DNA from: DATGEP01 sp035310125
GTDB lineage: Bacteria > Chloroflexota > Ktedonobacteria > Ktedonobacterales > JADMIN01
NCBI GenBank assembly: GCA_035310125.1
Contig: DATGEP010000068.1
Location: 1 to 18,846 of the forward strand
Direction of reading: 5' to 3'
Length of the DNA: 18,846 nt
Numbering within the stretch: the first letter of the stretch is position 1; the number at the start of each line of letters is the position of its first letter. Made by a program: the position numbers and the translations under genes. The notes beneath the pieces were generated by a model. It searched no databases. It was not told the DNA's origin and saw only the letters and a program-made list of their open reading frames with translations. Of this stretch, positions 18,513-18,846 are shown piece after piece.

Positions 18513-18846
18513 ATGGTCTTCTCATGCTCGCTCGGTGTGGTGCCGCCAGCTACAAGAGCTTCCAGTGTGACACATACGGGCGTGCTTCGAGGATAAGAAA
18601 AGTGACGAACCTTGGTCAGTCGGAGTCGTTCATGGATCTGAACCTGTTCGGTATGGAGTAACACACGCTGGAGCTTGCCCCGAGAAGTTCCCGCATGGAT
18701 GCGGGAGAGTAGTCACTCCCACAGCGAACGAAAGACGTGTCATCGAGGGCGCGTCGGTGTAGGAGGTGCGTCGAGTCGTCACGTACGCGATGACTAGCCC
18801 AAACAGCCAACGAACTTCTCAACGTTGGCCGTGGATAAAGTCGTGG
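18513..18846. other. Terminal 334 bp without a supported gene; short hairpins
   Basis: I find no convincing coding frame on either strand. The composition is less GC-rich than the transporter genes. Perfect hairpins occur at 18690-18705 (CCCGCAT/ATGCGGG, 2-nt loop) and 18806-18829 (GCCAACG/CGTTGGC, 10-nt loop). It should contain the promoter of the minus-strand MFS gene, but no clear elements are seen. It may be the edge of a mobile element or structured RNA that continues beyond the window. Confidence 0.45.

Noticed and set aside
18670..18720. 5S rRNA-like end (GGGAGAGTAG motif)
   Set aside because: Only a short motif matches; the rest of a 5S molecule is absent on either side.

Overview
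The window is GC-rich (most codons end in G or C). Its core is a three-gene block of very hydrophobic proteins: a GT39-like/DUF2298 fusion, a stand-alone DUF2298 protein and a TIGR03663 (Agl23-like) protein. This pairing of TIGR03662/DUF2298 ("Chlor_Arch_YYY") with TIGR03663 is known mainly from Chloroflexota and some methanogenic archaea. With the bacterial RNase III, CPA2 antiporter and MFS genes it points to a Chloroflexota bacterium. A Ktedonobacteria-like lineage is possible but not proven by the sequence.

Layout. At 1-280 (minus) is the start of an SgcJ/EcaC-like (SnoaL-like) protein cut by the window edge. At 574-1323 (plus) is an unrecognised coiled-coil plus Pro/Ala-rich protein. At 1334-2617 (minus) is a CPA2-type cation:proton antiporter, convergent with it. 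From the intergenic region 2618-2881 a co-directional block runs rightwards: 2882-8218 (GT-C N-terminus fused to DUF2298, 1778 aa), 8237-11236 (DUF2298, 999 aa) and 11249-14284 (TIGR03663/Agl23-like, 1011 aa). Gaps are only 18 and 12 bp, so this is almost certainly one operon. RNase III (rnc, 14353-15087) follows 68 bp later. A 14-TM DHA2 MFS exporter (15344-16870, plus) and an MFS_3/EntS-like exporter (17109-18512, minus) converge on a region with inverted repeats. The last 334 bp hold no gene I can support but contain short hairpins.

How the genes may work together. The three membrane proteins share the GT-C plan: many TM helices, an acidic motif in the first extracytoplasmic loop, and a soluble extracytoplasmic C-terminus. 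By family knowledge and inference they probably act together on a lipid-linked sugar at the outer face of the membrane (surface protein or polymer glycosylation, or helping a flippase). No substrate is known for this system, and the window has no sugar-nucleotide, oligosaccharyltransferase or flippase gene to settle it.

The most striking nucleotide-level signal is that short palindromic repeats of the kind usually found between genes lie inside the reading frames of the two DUF2298 genes. They include a 30-nt GTAGGGGCGCCGCCTGC-type unit, CCCCTCTC/GAGAGGGG hairpins and a run of four hairpins at 6264-6390. They sit in hydrophilic linkers between membrane segments, keep the frame, and at one site occupy the equivalent linker in both paralogues. 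Related palindromes occur in the gaps before and after rnc.
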